A stretch of DNA of 64,000 nucleotides. Source: Bradyrhizobium sp. CSA207. GTDB lineage: Bacteria > Pseudomonadota > Alphaproteobacteria > Rhizobiales > Xanthobacteraceae. The notes beneath the pieces were generated by a model that was given only the letters and a program-made list of their open reading frames with translations, ran no database searches and was not told where the DNA came from. The translations under genes and the position numbers were made by a program. How positions within the stretch are numbered: the first letter of the stretch is position 1; each line of letters begins with the position of its first letter. Positions 27,090-36,700 of this stretch are shown in pieces. Location: assembly GCF_029051685.1 (NCBI RefSeq), contig NZ_JAACFT010000036.1:28627-92626 (forward strand). Direction: 5' to 3'.

Positions 27090-28319
27090 TCATTTGTCCG
27101 GCGAGATCGGCATCTGGATATCGCCCGTGATGTGCTTGATCGGTCCCGCCGACGACGGCATCACGTCGAAGTCGAAGATCTCCGTCGGCAGCCACAACGT
27201 GGCGCAGGCATTGGGCACGTCGACCACGCCCGAGATGTGGCCCTGGCACGGCGCGGTGCCGAGGATCGAATAGGCCTGGGCACCGGAGTAGCCGAACTTC
27301 TTCAGATACTCGATCGCGTTGAGGCAGGCCTGGCGATAGGCGATGTGGACGTCGAGATAATGCTGCTTGCCGGCCTCATCGACCGAGATGCCCTCGAAGA
27401 TCAAATAGTCCTTGTAGTTCGGCGTGATCGGCGACGGCTTGAAGATCGGATTCTTGATGCCGTATTTCGCCATGCCGTCCTTGATCACCTCGACCTTCAG
27501 GTGCAACCAGCCGGCCATTTCGATCGCGCCGCAGAAGGTGATCTCGCCGTCGCCCTGGCTGAAGTGCAGATCGCCCATCGACAGACCCGCGCCGGGCACA
27601 TAGACCGGGAAGTAGATCTTCGAGCCGCGCGACAGATCCTTGATGTCGCAATTGCCCCCATGCTCGCGCGGCGGCACGGTGCGTGCGCCTTCGGCTCCGA
27701 TCTTGGCTTTAACGTCGCCTTTGGCGCGACCGCCATGGGCGGTCGGCGCGAACGGCGGATTGGCAAGGCCGGGCACGCGGGTCGGGTTGGTCGAGATCAG
27801 CTCGGCCTCACGCTTGTTCCACATGTCCAGCATCTTCGGATCGGGCAGACAGCCTATCAGGCCGGGATGGATCAGGCCGGCGAAGTTGACGCCCGGGATG
27901 TGGCGCGACGAGGTGTAGAGGCCCTTGATGTCCCAGATCGACTTTTGCGCCAGCGGGAAATGGTCGGTGAGGAAGCCGCCGCCGTTCTGCTTGGAGAAGA
28001 AGCCGTTGAAGCCCCACAGGCTCTCCTTCAGCGGGCCGACGTCGAGCAGGTCGACCACCAGCAGGTCGCCCGGCTCGGCACCCTTGACGCCGATCGGGCC
28101 CGAGAGGAAGTGCACGATCGACAGATCGATATCGCGGACGTCATCGGCGGAATCGTTGTTCTTGATGAAGCCGCCGGTCCAGTCATAGGTCTCGATGATG
28201 AAGTCGTCGCCGGGATTGACCCAGGCCACGATCGGGATGTCCGGGTGCCAGCGGTTGTGCACCATGTCATTATCGTAAGCCGACTTGGTGAGATCGACCT
28301 TGATCAGTGTCTCTGGCAT
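27090..28319 (-). CDS. fmdA: Formamidase / acetamidase
   Basis: Cytoplasmic enzyme of 409 residues that hydrolyses formamide to formate and ammonia (EC 3.5.1.49). It shows the FmdA/AmdA family throughout: HNRWHPDIPIVAWVNPGDDF near the start, the metal-site region VGPLKESLWGFNGFFSKQNG, and HFSQGDGEITFCGAIEM. It is unrelated to the nitrilase-type AmiE, so the operon carries two independent amidases with complementary substrates. Gene order transporter-fmdA-fmdB follows that of Methylophilus. It begins 27 bases after the urtE-type stop. Confidence 0.93.
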   Translation of the reverse strand: MPETLIKVDLTKSAYDNDMVHNRWHPDIPIVAWVNPGDDFIIETYDWTGGFIKNNDSADDVRDIDLSIVHFLSGPIGVKGAEPGDLLVVDLLDVGPLKESLWGFNGFFSKQNGGGFLTDHFPLAQKSIWDIKGLYTSSRHIPGVNFAGLIHPGLIGCLPDPKMLDMWNKREAELISTNPTRVPGLANPPFAPTAHGGRAKGDVKAKIGAEGARTVPPREHGGNCDIKDLSRGSKIYFPVYVPGAGLSMGDLHFSQGDGEITFCGAIEMAGWLHLKVEVIKDGMAKYGIKNPIFKPSPITPNYKDYLIFEGISVDEAGKQHYLDVHIAYRQACLNAIEYLKKFGYSGAQAYSILGTAPCQGHISGVVDVPNACATLWLPTEIFDFDVMPSSAGPIKHITGDIQMPISPDK

Positions 28320-28346
28320 CGAGATGCTCCCCTTTTACACGGTTGG

Positions 28347-29036
28347 TTAGACGGACAGATATTTCGACACTTGCGCGGCATCGACGCTGTCGCGCGGATC
28401 GTCGCGCACGATCTCGCCGTTCTCGATCACCAGCACGCGGTCGGCGATCTCGAGCGCGAAGCTCAGAACCTGCTCGGACACGACGATCGACAGGCCACGT
28501 TCGTCGCGGATGCGCTTCAAGGTGCGCGCCATGTCCTTGATGATCGAGGGCTGGATGCCCTCCGTCGGCTCGTCCAGCAGCAGCACCTTCGGCTTGGTCG
28601 CGAGCGCGCGGGCGATTGCGAGCTGCTGCTGCTGGCCGCCGGAGAGGTTGCCGCCGCGGCGCCCCTTCATCTCCAGCAGCACCGGAAACAACTCATAGAT
28701 GTCGCCGGGCACCTCGGTCCCGCCGGAGACGACGAGGCCGGTCTCGATGTTCTCCTTCACCGTCATGGTCGAGAAGATCATGCGGCCCTGCGGCACATAG
28801 GCGAGGCCCTTGGCCACTCGCTCATAGCTGGGCAGGCTGCCGAGCTCGGCACCGTCCATGGTCACCGAGCCGCTCTTGGCCGGCAGGATGCCCATCAGCG
28901 ATTTCATCAGCGTGGTCTTGCCCATGCCGTTGCGGCCCATGATCGCAACGATCTCGTTGGGCGCGACCTTGACGTTGAGCCCGTGCAGCACCTCGCTCTG
29001 GCCGTAGGCGACATGAAGATCGGAGATTGCCAGCAT
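28347..29036 (-). CDS. urtE: Urea/short-chain-amide ABC transporter ATP-binding protein (UrtE type)
   Basis: LivF-class ATPase, 229 residues from ATG 29036. Walker A GRNGMGKTT, signature LSGGQQQQ, Walker B VLLLDEPTEGI and the UrtE-like opening SDLHVAYGQSEVLHGL. The longer in-frame start at 29240 runs through a family E repeat and is an artefact. It couples to the UrtB/UrtC permease pair with UrtD. Because amidases rather than urease genes follow it, the transported substrate may be formamide, acetamide or urea. Confidence 0.93.
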   Translation of the reverse strand: MLAISDLHVAYGQSEVLHGLNVKVAPNEIVAIMGRNGMGKTTLMKSLMGILPAKSGSVTMDGAELGSLPSYERVAKGLAYVPQGRMIFSTMTVKENIETGLVVSGGTEVPGDIYELFPVLLEMKGRRGGNLSGGQQQQLAIARALATKPKVLLLDEPTEGIQPSIIKDMARTLKRIRDERGLSIVVSEQVLSFALEIADRVLVIENGEIVRDDPRDSVDAAQVSKYLSV

Positions 29037-29082
29037 GATCGCTTCCCGGGTCAGTGTGAGTTCTGGTGTGGCCGTTTTGCCG

Positions 29083-29253
29083 TGAACGCCTTCCTTCTCC
29101 CCTTGTGGGAGAAGGTGGCACGGACGAAGGCCGTGCCGGATGAGGGGTCTGCATCTACGAATGCGAAAGGCCGTTTGACGCGCGGAGAGATACCCCTCAC
29201 CCGGATCGCATCTGACGATGCGATCCGACCTCTCCCACAAGGGGAGAGGTGCA
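29083..29253. repeat. Palindromic intergenic repeat, family E, copy 2
   Basis: CCTTCTCCCCTTGTGGGAGA at the left, CTCTCCCACAAGGGGAGAGG at the right, with two inner arm pairs (GGATGAGGGGT and ACCCCTCACCC). It separates urtD from urtE inside an otherwise tight operon and could act as an RNA-stability or attenuation element. Confidence 0.8.
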
Positions 29254-29293
29254 CCGTCAATGCCGCAGCGGACTCACCCAACTTCGTCATCTG

Positions 29294-30049
29294 TCAGTGC
29301 CCCAGATAGACTTCGATGACCTTGGGATCGTTCTTCACCTTCTCCATGGTCCCTTCGGAGAGGATCTGGCCCTGGTGCAGCACGGTGACCTTGTGCGCGA
29401 TGTCCTCGACGAACTTCATGTCGTGCTCGATCACCAGCACCGACCGGTTCTTGATGATGCGGTTGAGTAGCTCGGCGGTCTTGGCACGCTCGGACAAGCT
29501 CATGCCGGCGACGGGCTCATCCAGCATCAACAGGTCCGGGTCCTGGATCAGCAGCATGCCGATCTCGAGCCACTGTTTCTGGCCGTGGCTGAGCTCGGAG
29601 GCGTAGGTATTGAGCTTGTCCTTGAGAAAGATCATCTCAGCGACCTCCTCGACGCGCTGCTTCACCGGCTGGTCGCGCTGGAAGGTCAGCGAGCCGAACA
29701 CGGTACGGCCGCGCGGAAAGGAAATTTCGAGGTTCTCGAACACTGTGAGATCCTCGAACACCGACGGCGTCTGGAACTTGCGTCCGACCCCCGTCTGCAC
29801 GATCTCGTTCTCTTTCATTTTCGTGAGCTCCTTGCCACGAAACTGGATCGAGCCCGCGGTCGCCTTGGTCTTGCCGCAGATCAGGTCGAGCACCGTGGTC
29901 TTGCCGGCCCCGTTGGGGCCGATGATGACGCGGATCTCGTTCTCCTCGACATAGAAGGAGAGATCGTTCACGGCCTTGAAGCCGTCGAACGAAACCGTGA
30001 GGCCGGACACGGCGAGCAAAAAGTCCTTGGGCTGATGACCGACAAGCAT
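29294..30049 (-). CDS. urtD: Urea/short-chain-amide ABC transporter ATP-binding protein (UrtD type)
   Basis: LivG-class ATPase, 251 residues from ATG 30049 with AGGAGATCATC upstream. Walker A GPNGAGKTT, the signature in the variant form LSHGQKQW, which is usual for UrtD, Walker B LLMLDEPVAGMS. UrtD-type proteins keep the long insertion with FEDLTVFENLEISFPRGRTV. It begins 10 bases after the upstream permease stop. The longer frame upstream has no family resemblance. Confidence 0.93.
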   Translation of the reverse strand: MLVGHQPKDFLLAVSGLTVSFDGFKAVNDLSFYVEENEIRVIIGPNGAGKTTVLDLICGKTKATAGSIQFRGKELTKMKENEIVQTGVGRKFQTPSVFEDLTVFENLEISFPRGRTVFGSLTFQRDQPVKQRVEEVAEMIFLKDKLNTYASELSHGQKQWLEIGMLLIQDPDLLMLDEPVAGMSLSERAKTAELLNRIIKNRSVLVIEHDMKFVEDIAHKVTVLHQGQILSEGTMEKVKNDPKVIEVYLGH

Positions 30050-30059
30050 GATGATCTCC

Positions 30060-31208
30060 TCACTCGGCCGGCGCGCCGTCGGCGACTGAATCGTCGGTCC
30101 ATGCGGCCGACTTCGGTTTGCGCGAGGCGAACAGACGGTCGATGCGGGGCTGGACATAGTCGGCCCAGATGCCGGACAGTCCATTCGGGAAGGCGAGCAC
30201 GACGGCGATGAACAGTGCGCCGAGGCCGAACAGCCAGAGTTGCGGGAAAGATTCCGACAGGCTGGTCTTGGCGAAATTCACCAGAATGGACCCCCACACC
30301 GCGCCGAAGATCGACATCCGGCCGCCGACCGCTGTGTAGATCACCATCTCGATCGACGGCACGATGCCGACAAAGGACGGCGACATGAACCCGACATTGA
30401 GCGCGAACATCGCGCCGCCGATCGCGGCGAAGATCGCGGCCATGCAGAATGCGAAGATCTTGAAGTTGGCGACGCTGTAGCCGGAGAAACGGACGCGGTC
30501 CTCCTGTTCGCGCATCGCCACCAGGATGCGGCCGAGCTTGGTCAGGCGAATGAACTGCGCGATGCCGATGCAGGCGAACAGCAGCACCACCTCTACGAAG
30601 TACAGGATGACCTTGGCGTGGTCGGGCCGGATGTCCCAACCCTTGAGGGTGCGAAGGTCGGTCATGCCGTTGATGCCGCCGGTGTAGCCCTGCTGTCCGA
30701 CGATCAGAATGGTGAGGATTGCGGCGACGGCCTGGGTAATGATCGCGAAATAGGTGCCGCCGACGCGACGCTTGAACATCGCGGTGCCGATGATCAGGGC
30801 GAACAGACCGGGGACCAGGATGATGGCAAGGATGGTAAAGCTGAGGCTGTGAAACGGTTGCCAGAACAGCGGCAGCGACGTGATCTGATTCCAGTCCATG
30901 AAATCCGGAATGCCGGGCGTCGACTGGATCTTTGTGTTCTCGACGCTGGAGGCTTCCAGCTTGAGGAACATTGCCATGCAGTAGCCGCCAAGGCCGAAGA
31001 ACACGCCCTGCCCCAGGCTCAGAATGCCGCCATAGCCCCAGCACAGCACGAGCCCGATCGCGACAAAGGCATAGGTCAGGTATTTCGCGACCAGATTGAG
31101 GCGGAACACATCCAGCGACAGCGGCAGGATCACGAACAGCACCGCGGCTAGCACAATGAAACCGATAAGTTCGGACCGATTGAAGAAGCGTGAGTTGACG
31201 ACCATCAT
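30060..31208 (-). CDS. urtC: Urea/short-chain-amide ABC transporter permease (UrtC type)
   Basis: Polytopic inner-membrane permease of the LivM class, 382 residues from ATG 31208 (a second ATG follows at once). About nine hydrophobic segments are visible, with GLVLCWGYGGILSLGQGVFF as the family signature and the ATPase-contact loop REQEDRVRFSGYSV. The long frame reaching to 31856 overlaps the urtB coding sequence and is not used. Forms the pore with UrtB; 14 bases separate the two genes. Confidence 0.92.
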   Translation of the reverse strand: MMVVNSRFFNRSELIGFIVLAAVLFVILPLSLDVFRLNLVAKYLTYAFVAIGLVLCWGYGGILSLGQGVFFGLGGYCMAMFLKLEASSVENTKIQSTPGIPDFMDWNQITSLPLFWQPFHSLSFTILAIILVPGLFALIIGTAMFKRRVGGTYFAIITQAVAAILTILIVGQQGYTGGINGMTDLRTLKGWDIRPDHAKVILYFVEVVLLFACIGIAQFIRLTKLGRILVAMREQEDRVRFSGYSVANFKIFAFCMAAIFAAIGGAMFALNVGFMSPSFVGIVPSIEMVIYTAVGGRMSIFGAVWGSILVNFAKTSLSESFPQLWLFGLGALFIAVVLAFPNGLSGIWADYVQPRIDRLFASRKPKSAAWTDDSVADGAPAE

Positions 31209-31222
31209 TTGCCTGCTTCTTG

Positions 31223-32149
31223 TTATTTGCGGACTTTGAGGGCGAACAGACCCTGCGGCCGCAGCATCAGAATGCCGACCACGGCGAGCAGCGTCAGCAC
31301 CTTGGCCATCGAACCCGACAGGAAGAATTCGAGCGTCGATTGCGTCTGCGAGATCGAGAATGCGGAGGCGATGGTGCCGAGCAGGCTTGCGGCGCCGCCG
31401 AACACGACGACGAGAAAGGTGTCGACAATGTAGAGCTGGCCCGACGTCGGCCCGGTCGAGCCGATCATGGTGAAGGCGCTGCCAGCGACGCCGGCGATGC
31501 CGCAGCCGAGCCCGAAGGTGTAGCGATCGACCTTCTCGGTGTTGATGCCGACGGCGCCGGCCATGATGCGGTTCTGCACCACCGCGCGCACCTGGCGGCC
31601 CCAGCGCGACTTGTACATCACATAGGCGACGCAGACGGTGATCAGGACGGTGAGACACATCACGAAGACGCCGTTGATCGGCACTTCGATGCTGTCGGTC
31701 ACATGCAGCGAACCGAGCATCCACTGCGGCAACTCGACGCCGACCTCGCGCGCGCCGAACACGGAGCGATAGGCCTGCTGCAGCATCAGGCTGAGGCCCC
31801 AGGTGGCAAGCAGCGTGTCGAGCGGGCGCTTGTAGAGATGCCGTATCAGCACCCACTCCACCAGCATTCCCAACGCACCGGATGCGACGAAGGCCAGGAT
31901 CATCGCGAGGAAGAAGTAGCCGCTGAACAGGTTGGGCAAATAGGTCTGGAATAAATTCGAGGTCATCCAGGTGACGTAGGCCCCTAGGATCATGAACTCG
32001 CCATGGGCCATGTTGATGACGCCCATCTGGCCGAAGATGATCGCAAGCCCGAGCGCCATCAGGACGTAGACCGAGAACAGGATCAGTCCTGCAAAACCCT
32101 GCATGACGAAGATGGAGCCAAGGTCACCAAGCGAGTAGTCGCCGAACAT
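31223..32149 (-). CDS. urtB: Urea/short-chain-amide ABC transporter permease (UrtB type)
   Basis: Inner-membrane permease of the LivH class, 308 residues from ATG 32149, eight bases after GGAGG. Conserved IIFGQMGVINMAHGEFMILG in the first third, and the loop GRQVRAVVQNRIMAGAVGIN that meets the ATPase. A GTG at 32233 is in frame but lacks homology. Located between the binding protein gene (135 bases upstream) and urtC. Confidence 0.93.
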   Translation of the reverse strand: MFGDYSLGDLGSIFVMQGFAGLILFSVYVLMALGLAIIFGQMGVINMAHGEFMILGAYVTWMTSNLFQTYLPNLFSGYFFLAMILAFVASGALGMLVEWVLIRHLYKRPLDTLLATWGLSLMLQQAYRSVFGAREVGVELPQWMLGSLHVTDSIEVPINGVFVMCLTVLITVCVAYVMYKSRWGRQVRAVVQNRIMAGAVGINTEKVDRYTFGLGCGIAGVAGSAFTMIGSTGPTSGQLYIVDTFLVVVFGGAASLLGTIASAFSISQTQSTLEFFLSGSMAKVLTLLAVVGILMLRPQGLFALKVRK

Positions 32150-32284
32150 CGATGTCCTCCGTCGGGGAATAGGGTCCCCGCGTCGCGAGCAGGTTCGCGA
32201 CGCGGGGGTCTTGGGCGTGGACTTGCAATCCACGCCAGGGAGCGGCTTGATCTCGAGGAAGCCGCGGCAGCCGCCGCGCGCTTC

Positions 32285-33544
32285 TTACTGGTAGCCTTTG
32301 GGGAACGGATCCGGCTCGACCAGATCGGCGGTCTCGTAGATCAGTTCGAACTGACCATCGAGCTTGGCGCGGCCAACCCGGGTCTTGGACCAGAGGTGAT
32401 GATTTTCGTGGATGCGCACATAGCCTTCCGGCGCACCCTTGAACTCGACGCCCGGTGAAGCCGCCGCGATCTTGTCGACGTCGAAGGAGCCGGCCTTCTC
32501 CACCGTCAACTTCCACAGCCACGGGCCGAGATAGGCAGCCTGGGTGACGTCTCCGATCACGGTCTTCTCGCCCCACAGCTTCTTGAACGCCGGCACGAAG
32601 GTCTTGTTGTTCGGATTATCGAGCGACTGGAAGTACTTCATGCAGGCATAGGCGCCCGCGATGTTCTCGCCGCCGATGCCGTCGATTTCGTCTTCGGTCA
32701 CCGAGATCGTCAGCAGCGCCTGCTTGGAGAGGTCGATGCCGGCGGCCTTGAGCTGCTTGTAGAATGCGACGTTCGAGCCGCCGACGACGTCGGTGAAGAT
32801 CACGTCGGGCTTGGTCAGCTTGATCTTGTTGATGACCGAATTGAACTGGGTGTTGCCGAGCGGATAATATTCCTCGCCGACGACCTTGCCCTTCAGCACG
32901 TTTTCGACGTGCTTGCGCGCGATCTTGTTCGAGGTGCGCGGCCAGATGTAGTCCGAGCCGATGAAGAAGAACGACTTGGCGCCCTTTTCCTTGGCGATCC
33001 AGTTCAGGCCGGCGAGAATCTGCTGGGTCGCCTCCTGGCCGGTGTAGATCACGTTCTTGGACTGCTCGAGGCCTTCGTAGAAGGTCGGGTAATAGAGCAT
33101 GCCGTTGTACTGCTCCATGACCGGCAGCACCGCCTTGCGCGAGGCCGAGGTCCAGCAGCCCATGATGGCCGCGACCTTGTCGTTGACCAGCAGCTTCTTG
33201 GCCTTTTCCGCGAAGGTCGGCCAATCGCTGGCGCCGTCTTCCTGGATGAACTTGATCTTGCGCCCAAGTACGCCGCCCATGGCATTGATCTGCTCGATGG
33301 CGAGCTTTTCGGCTTCGATCGAGCCGGTTTCGGAGATCGCCATGGTGCCGGTCGCCGAATGCAGGATGCCGACCGTCACCTCTGTATCGGTGACCGCGAG
33401 GCCCGTGGTGTTGACGGCTGAGGTCGCAGGTGTCTGCGCAAACGACGCCCGCGGCAGCATCGTGATGGCCGGCACGGCCGCCATTCCCATCAGCAGTTTG
33501 CGCCGTAGCGGCGACAATAGGCCCTTGTTTGTTTCGTCTGACAT
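32285..33544 (-). CDS. urtA: Urea/short-chain-amide ABC transporter substrate-binding protein (UrtA type), Tat-like signal
   Basis: Periplasmic binding protein of 419 residues from ATG 33544. The N-terminus has two arginines in SPLRRKLLMG (Arg14-Arg15), a hydrophobic core and an SFA cleavage site near residue 36, which suggests Tat export. The mature part is of the UrtA/FmdD class (VGILHSATGTMAISETG, DGASDWPTFAEKAKKLL). In Methylophilus the homologous FmdDEF system takes up urea and short-chain amides. It is first in the leftward operon and divergent from the NCS1-kinase gene, with 166 bases between. Confidence 0.93.
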   Translation of the reverse strand: MSDETNKGLLSPLRRKLLMGMAAVPAITMLPRASFAQTPATSAVNTTGLAVTDTEVTVGILHSATGTMAISETGSIEAEKLAIEQINAMGGVLGRKIKFIQEDGASDWPTFAEKAKKLLVNDKVAAIMGCWTSASRKAVLPVMEQYNGMLYYPTFYEGLEQSKNVIYTGQEATQQILAGLNWIAKEKGAKSFFFIGSDYIWPRTSNKIARKHVENVLKGKVVGEEYYPLGNTQFNSVINKIKLTKPDVIFTDVVGGSNVAFYKQLKAAGIDLSKQALLTISVTEDEIDGIGGENIAGAYACMKYFQSLDNPNNKTFVPAFKKLWGEKTVIGDVTQAAYLGPWLWKLTVEKAGSFDVDKIAAASPGVEFKGAPEGYVRIHENHHLWSKTRVGRAKLDGQFELIYETADLVEPDPFPKGYQ

Positions 33545-33604
33545 GAGCACCCCACTTTTTGTTCGAGGACACGCGATTGGTGCCGTGAGGATGGCTCGAA
33601 TTTG

Positions 33605-33646
33605 TGCACCGCAAGCATACGCAAGATCGCGTATACTGCACCGCAA
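33605..33646. promoter_or_regulatory. Candidate operator between urtA and the NCS1-sensor kinase gene
   Basis: The 10-base sequence TGCACCGCAA occurs twice in direct orientation (33605-33614 and 33637-33646), exactly 32 bases apart, and between them ATACGC/GCGTAT form an inverted repeat (33617-33634). It lies 61-102 bases before the urtA start and 65-106 before the kinase start. The TGCACC halves resemble NtrC half-sites. Function is inferred from position. Confidence 0.45.
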
Positions 33647-33710
33647 AATGACGACGTAGGCTTTTGGTACGGGTTTTGCGAGGGATCGGCGAGTTCGGGA
33701 GTGGGATTAA

Positions 33711-36700
33711 GTGGCAGGGCGGCAGCGAATAGACCGCGTCAGGCGCCAGTACAACCAATGGGTCGCCAACCAGACGCTGGAAGACTACGCGCTGCGCTTC
33801 ACCGCCAAGAGCGCTCGCCGGTGGTCCGCCGCCCGGGTCGCCAACACCGCCATCGGCGCGATTTCGTTCCTGGCCCTGGAAGCTATCGGCGGCACCATCA
33901 CCCTCAACTACGGCGTCACCAACGCCACTGCCGCGATCCTCGTCGTCTCCGCCATCATCTTCTGCTGCGGCGTCCCGATTGCCTATTATGCCGCCAAGTG
34001 CGGCATCGACATCGACCTGCTCACTCGCGGCGCCGGCTTCGGCTATATCGGCTCGACCGTCACCTCGCTGATCTACGCCTCCTTCACCTTCATCTTCTTC
34101 GCGATCGAAGCGGTGATCCTGGCGACTGCGCTGGAGATGTGCTTCGGCATTCCGCGCCCGATCGGCTACCTCGTCAGCGCGGTCGCGATCATCCCGCTGG
34201 TGACCTACGGCATCACGCTGATCAGCCGCTTCCAGCTCTGGACGCAGCCGCTCTGGATCATCCTGCACATCCTGCCCTTTGTCGCCATCGCCTGGGCCAA
34301 CCCGCACTCCTTCGCGGAGTGGCACAAATTCTCGGGCGAGCACGGCGACATGAACGGCAATTTCGATCTGTTGCTGTTCGGTGTGGCGTCCTCCGTGGTG
34401 TTCTCGCTGGTGGCGCAGATCGGCGAACAGGTCGACTTCCTGCGCTTCCTGCCGCGTGACCGCCGCGCCTCCAAGGCGTCGTGGTGGATCGCGCTGATGA
34501 GCGCGGGGCCAGGCTGGATCGTGCTCGGCGCACCGAAAATGCTGGCCGGTTCGTTCCTCGCCTACTTCGCTCTCAGCCACGGCGTGCCGTCCGAAGAAGC
34601 CGCCGAGCCCGCGCATATGTATCTCGAGGCGTTCCGCTATGTGCTGTCGCAGCCGGATCTCGCGCTCGCCCTGACCGGCACCTTCGTGATCCTGTCGCAG
34701 CTCAAGATCAACGTCACCAACGCCTATGCCGGTTCGATCGCCTGGTCGAACTTCTTCTCGCGTTTGACCCACAACCATCCCGGCCGCGTCGTCTGGCTGG
34801 TCTTCAACGTGATGGTGGCGCTGCTGCTGATGGAGATCGGCGTCTACAAGGCGCTGGAGCAGACTCTCGCGCTCTATTCCAATGTCGCGATCGCCTGGGT
34901 CGGCGCGCTGGTCTCCGATCTCGTGGTCAACAAGCCGCTCGGCCTGCGCCCGCCACAGATGGAATTCAAGCGGGCGCATCTCTACGACATCAATCCGGTC
35001 GGCGTCGGTGCCATGACGATCGCGACCATCGTCTCCATCGCCGCCTTCTACGGCCTGTTCGGACCGACCATGAAGGCGCTTGCCGCCTTCGTCGCGCTCG
35101 CTGTCGCCTTCGTCACCGCGCCGGTCATCGCCTGGCTTACCGACGGCAAGTACTACATCGCGCGCAAACCGAAGCGGAGCTGGGCTAATATCGAGGCGAT
35201 TCAGTGCTGCATCTGCGAGCATGCGTTCGAACCCGAGGACATGACGTCCTGCCCCGCCTATGCCGGCCCGATCTGCTCGCTGTGCTGCTCGCTCGATGCG
35301 CGCTGTCATGACCTCTGCAAGCCGCATGCGCGCGCGCAGGTGCAGTTCTCCGAGGCGCTCGGCAGGATTTTGCCGCAACCGATCTATCAGCGGATCAATT
35401 CGCAGCTCGGCCATTACGTCGGCGTGTTCGTGATCTCTGCCGGCCTCGTCGCGCTCGTGCTCGGGCTGATCTATCTCCAGACCTCGGCGAGCGTGCATGG
35501 CGAGAACGTGCTGGTCTCCAACGTGCTCTGGAAGGTGTTCTTTTCGCTCAGCATCATCATCGGCGTGGTGGCCTGGCTGTTCGTGCTGGCGCAGCAGAGC
35601 CGCCGCGCCGCCGAGGCCGAGACGCTGCGGCAGACCACGCTGCTGATCCAGGAGATCGACGCGCACAAGCGAACAGACGCCGAGCTCCAGCGCGCCAAGG
35701 AGGTCGCCGAATCCGCCAACCTCGCCAAGAGCCGCTATGTGGTGGGCCTGAGCCACGAGCTGCGCTCGCCGCTGAACGCAATCAGCGGCTATGCCCAGCT
35801 GCTCGAGCAGGACACGACGCTGCCCACCAAGCCTCGCGATCAGGTCCGCGTCGTCCGCCGCAGCGCCGACCATCTCTCCGGTCTGATCGACGGCATTCTC
35901 GACATTTCCAAGATCGAGGCGGGACGGCTCTATCTGTCGCGCGACGAGGTGCGCTTGAGCGAATTCCTCGACCAGCTCGTCGGCATGTTTCGCCTTCAGG
36001 CCGCGGCGAAGGGCATCGACTTCGTGTTCAGGCGGCCGGCGACGTTACCGACCGTGGTCTATGCCGACGAGAAACGGCTGCGTCAGGTGCTGATCAATCT
36101 GCTCTCCAACGCCATCAAGTTCACCCAAAGCGGCAGCGTCCAGTTCGTGGTGCATTACCGCAGCCCGGTCGCCGAGTTCGAAGTGATCGACACCGGCCCC
36201 GGTATCCAGGGCGACGATCTCGAACGCATTTTCGCGCCGTTCGAGCGCGGCGCGCTCGGGGTCTCGCAGCCGCAGAGCGGCACGGGACTGGGTCTCACGA
36301 TCAGCCGGCTGCTCGCCGGCGTGATGGGCGGCGACATCAAGGTCACCAGCACGGTTGGCCGCGGCAGCACGTTCAAGGTGAAGATGCTGCTGTCCGAGGT
36401 TACCAATCCCAGGCGCACGGCACCGGTGGAGGCGCCGGTCTCCGGCTATCAGGGCGCGCGCAAGACCATCCTCATTACCGACGACGACCCGGTGCATCGC
36501 GATCTCTTGCGCGAGGTGCTGACGCCGCTCGGCTTTATCCTGCTCAGCGCCGCCGACGGGCCCGGCTGCCTCGCGCTGGCGCAGCATTGCCGGCCCGATC
36601 TGTTTCTGCTCGACATCTCGATGCCGGGCATGGACGGCTGGACCGTGGCGGAGTCACTGCGCGCGAGCGGCCATCACCAGGCCCGCATCCTGATGGTGTC

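Noticed and set aside
26643..29309. 888-residue plus-strand frame over fmdB, fmdA and urtE
   Set aside because: Antisense to three recognised genes and passes through palindromic repeats; no domain visible.
30060..31856. 598-residue version of UrtC
   Set aside because: The first 216 codons overlap urtB in another frame; the permease homology begins at the ATG pair at 31208/31205.
33541..33600. Sigma-54 promoter for urtA (GGCAC with downstream GC)
   Set aside because: On the minus strand GGCACCAATCGCG has the wrong spacing between the GG and GC elements (8 instead of 10).
32616..35873. 1085-residue minus-strand frame across the urtA and sensor kinase region
   Set aside because: It runs through two well-supported genes and their shared promoter, with low-complexity Arg/Asp/His/Gln-rich sequence and no motif.
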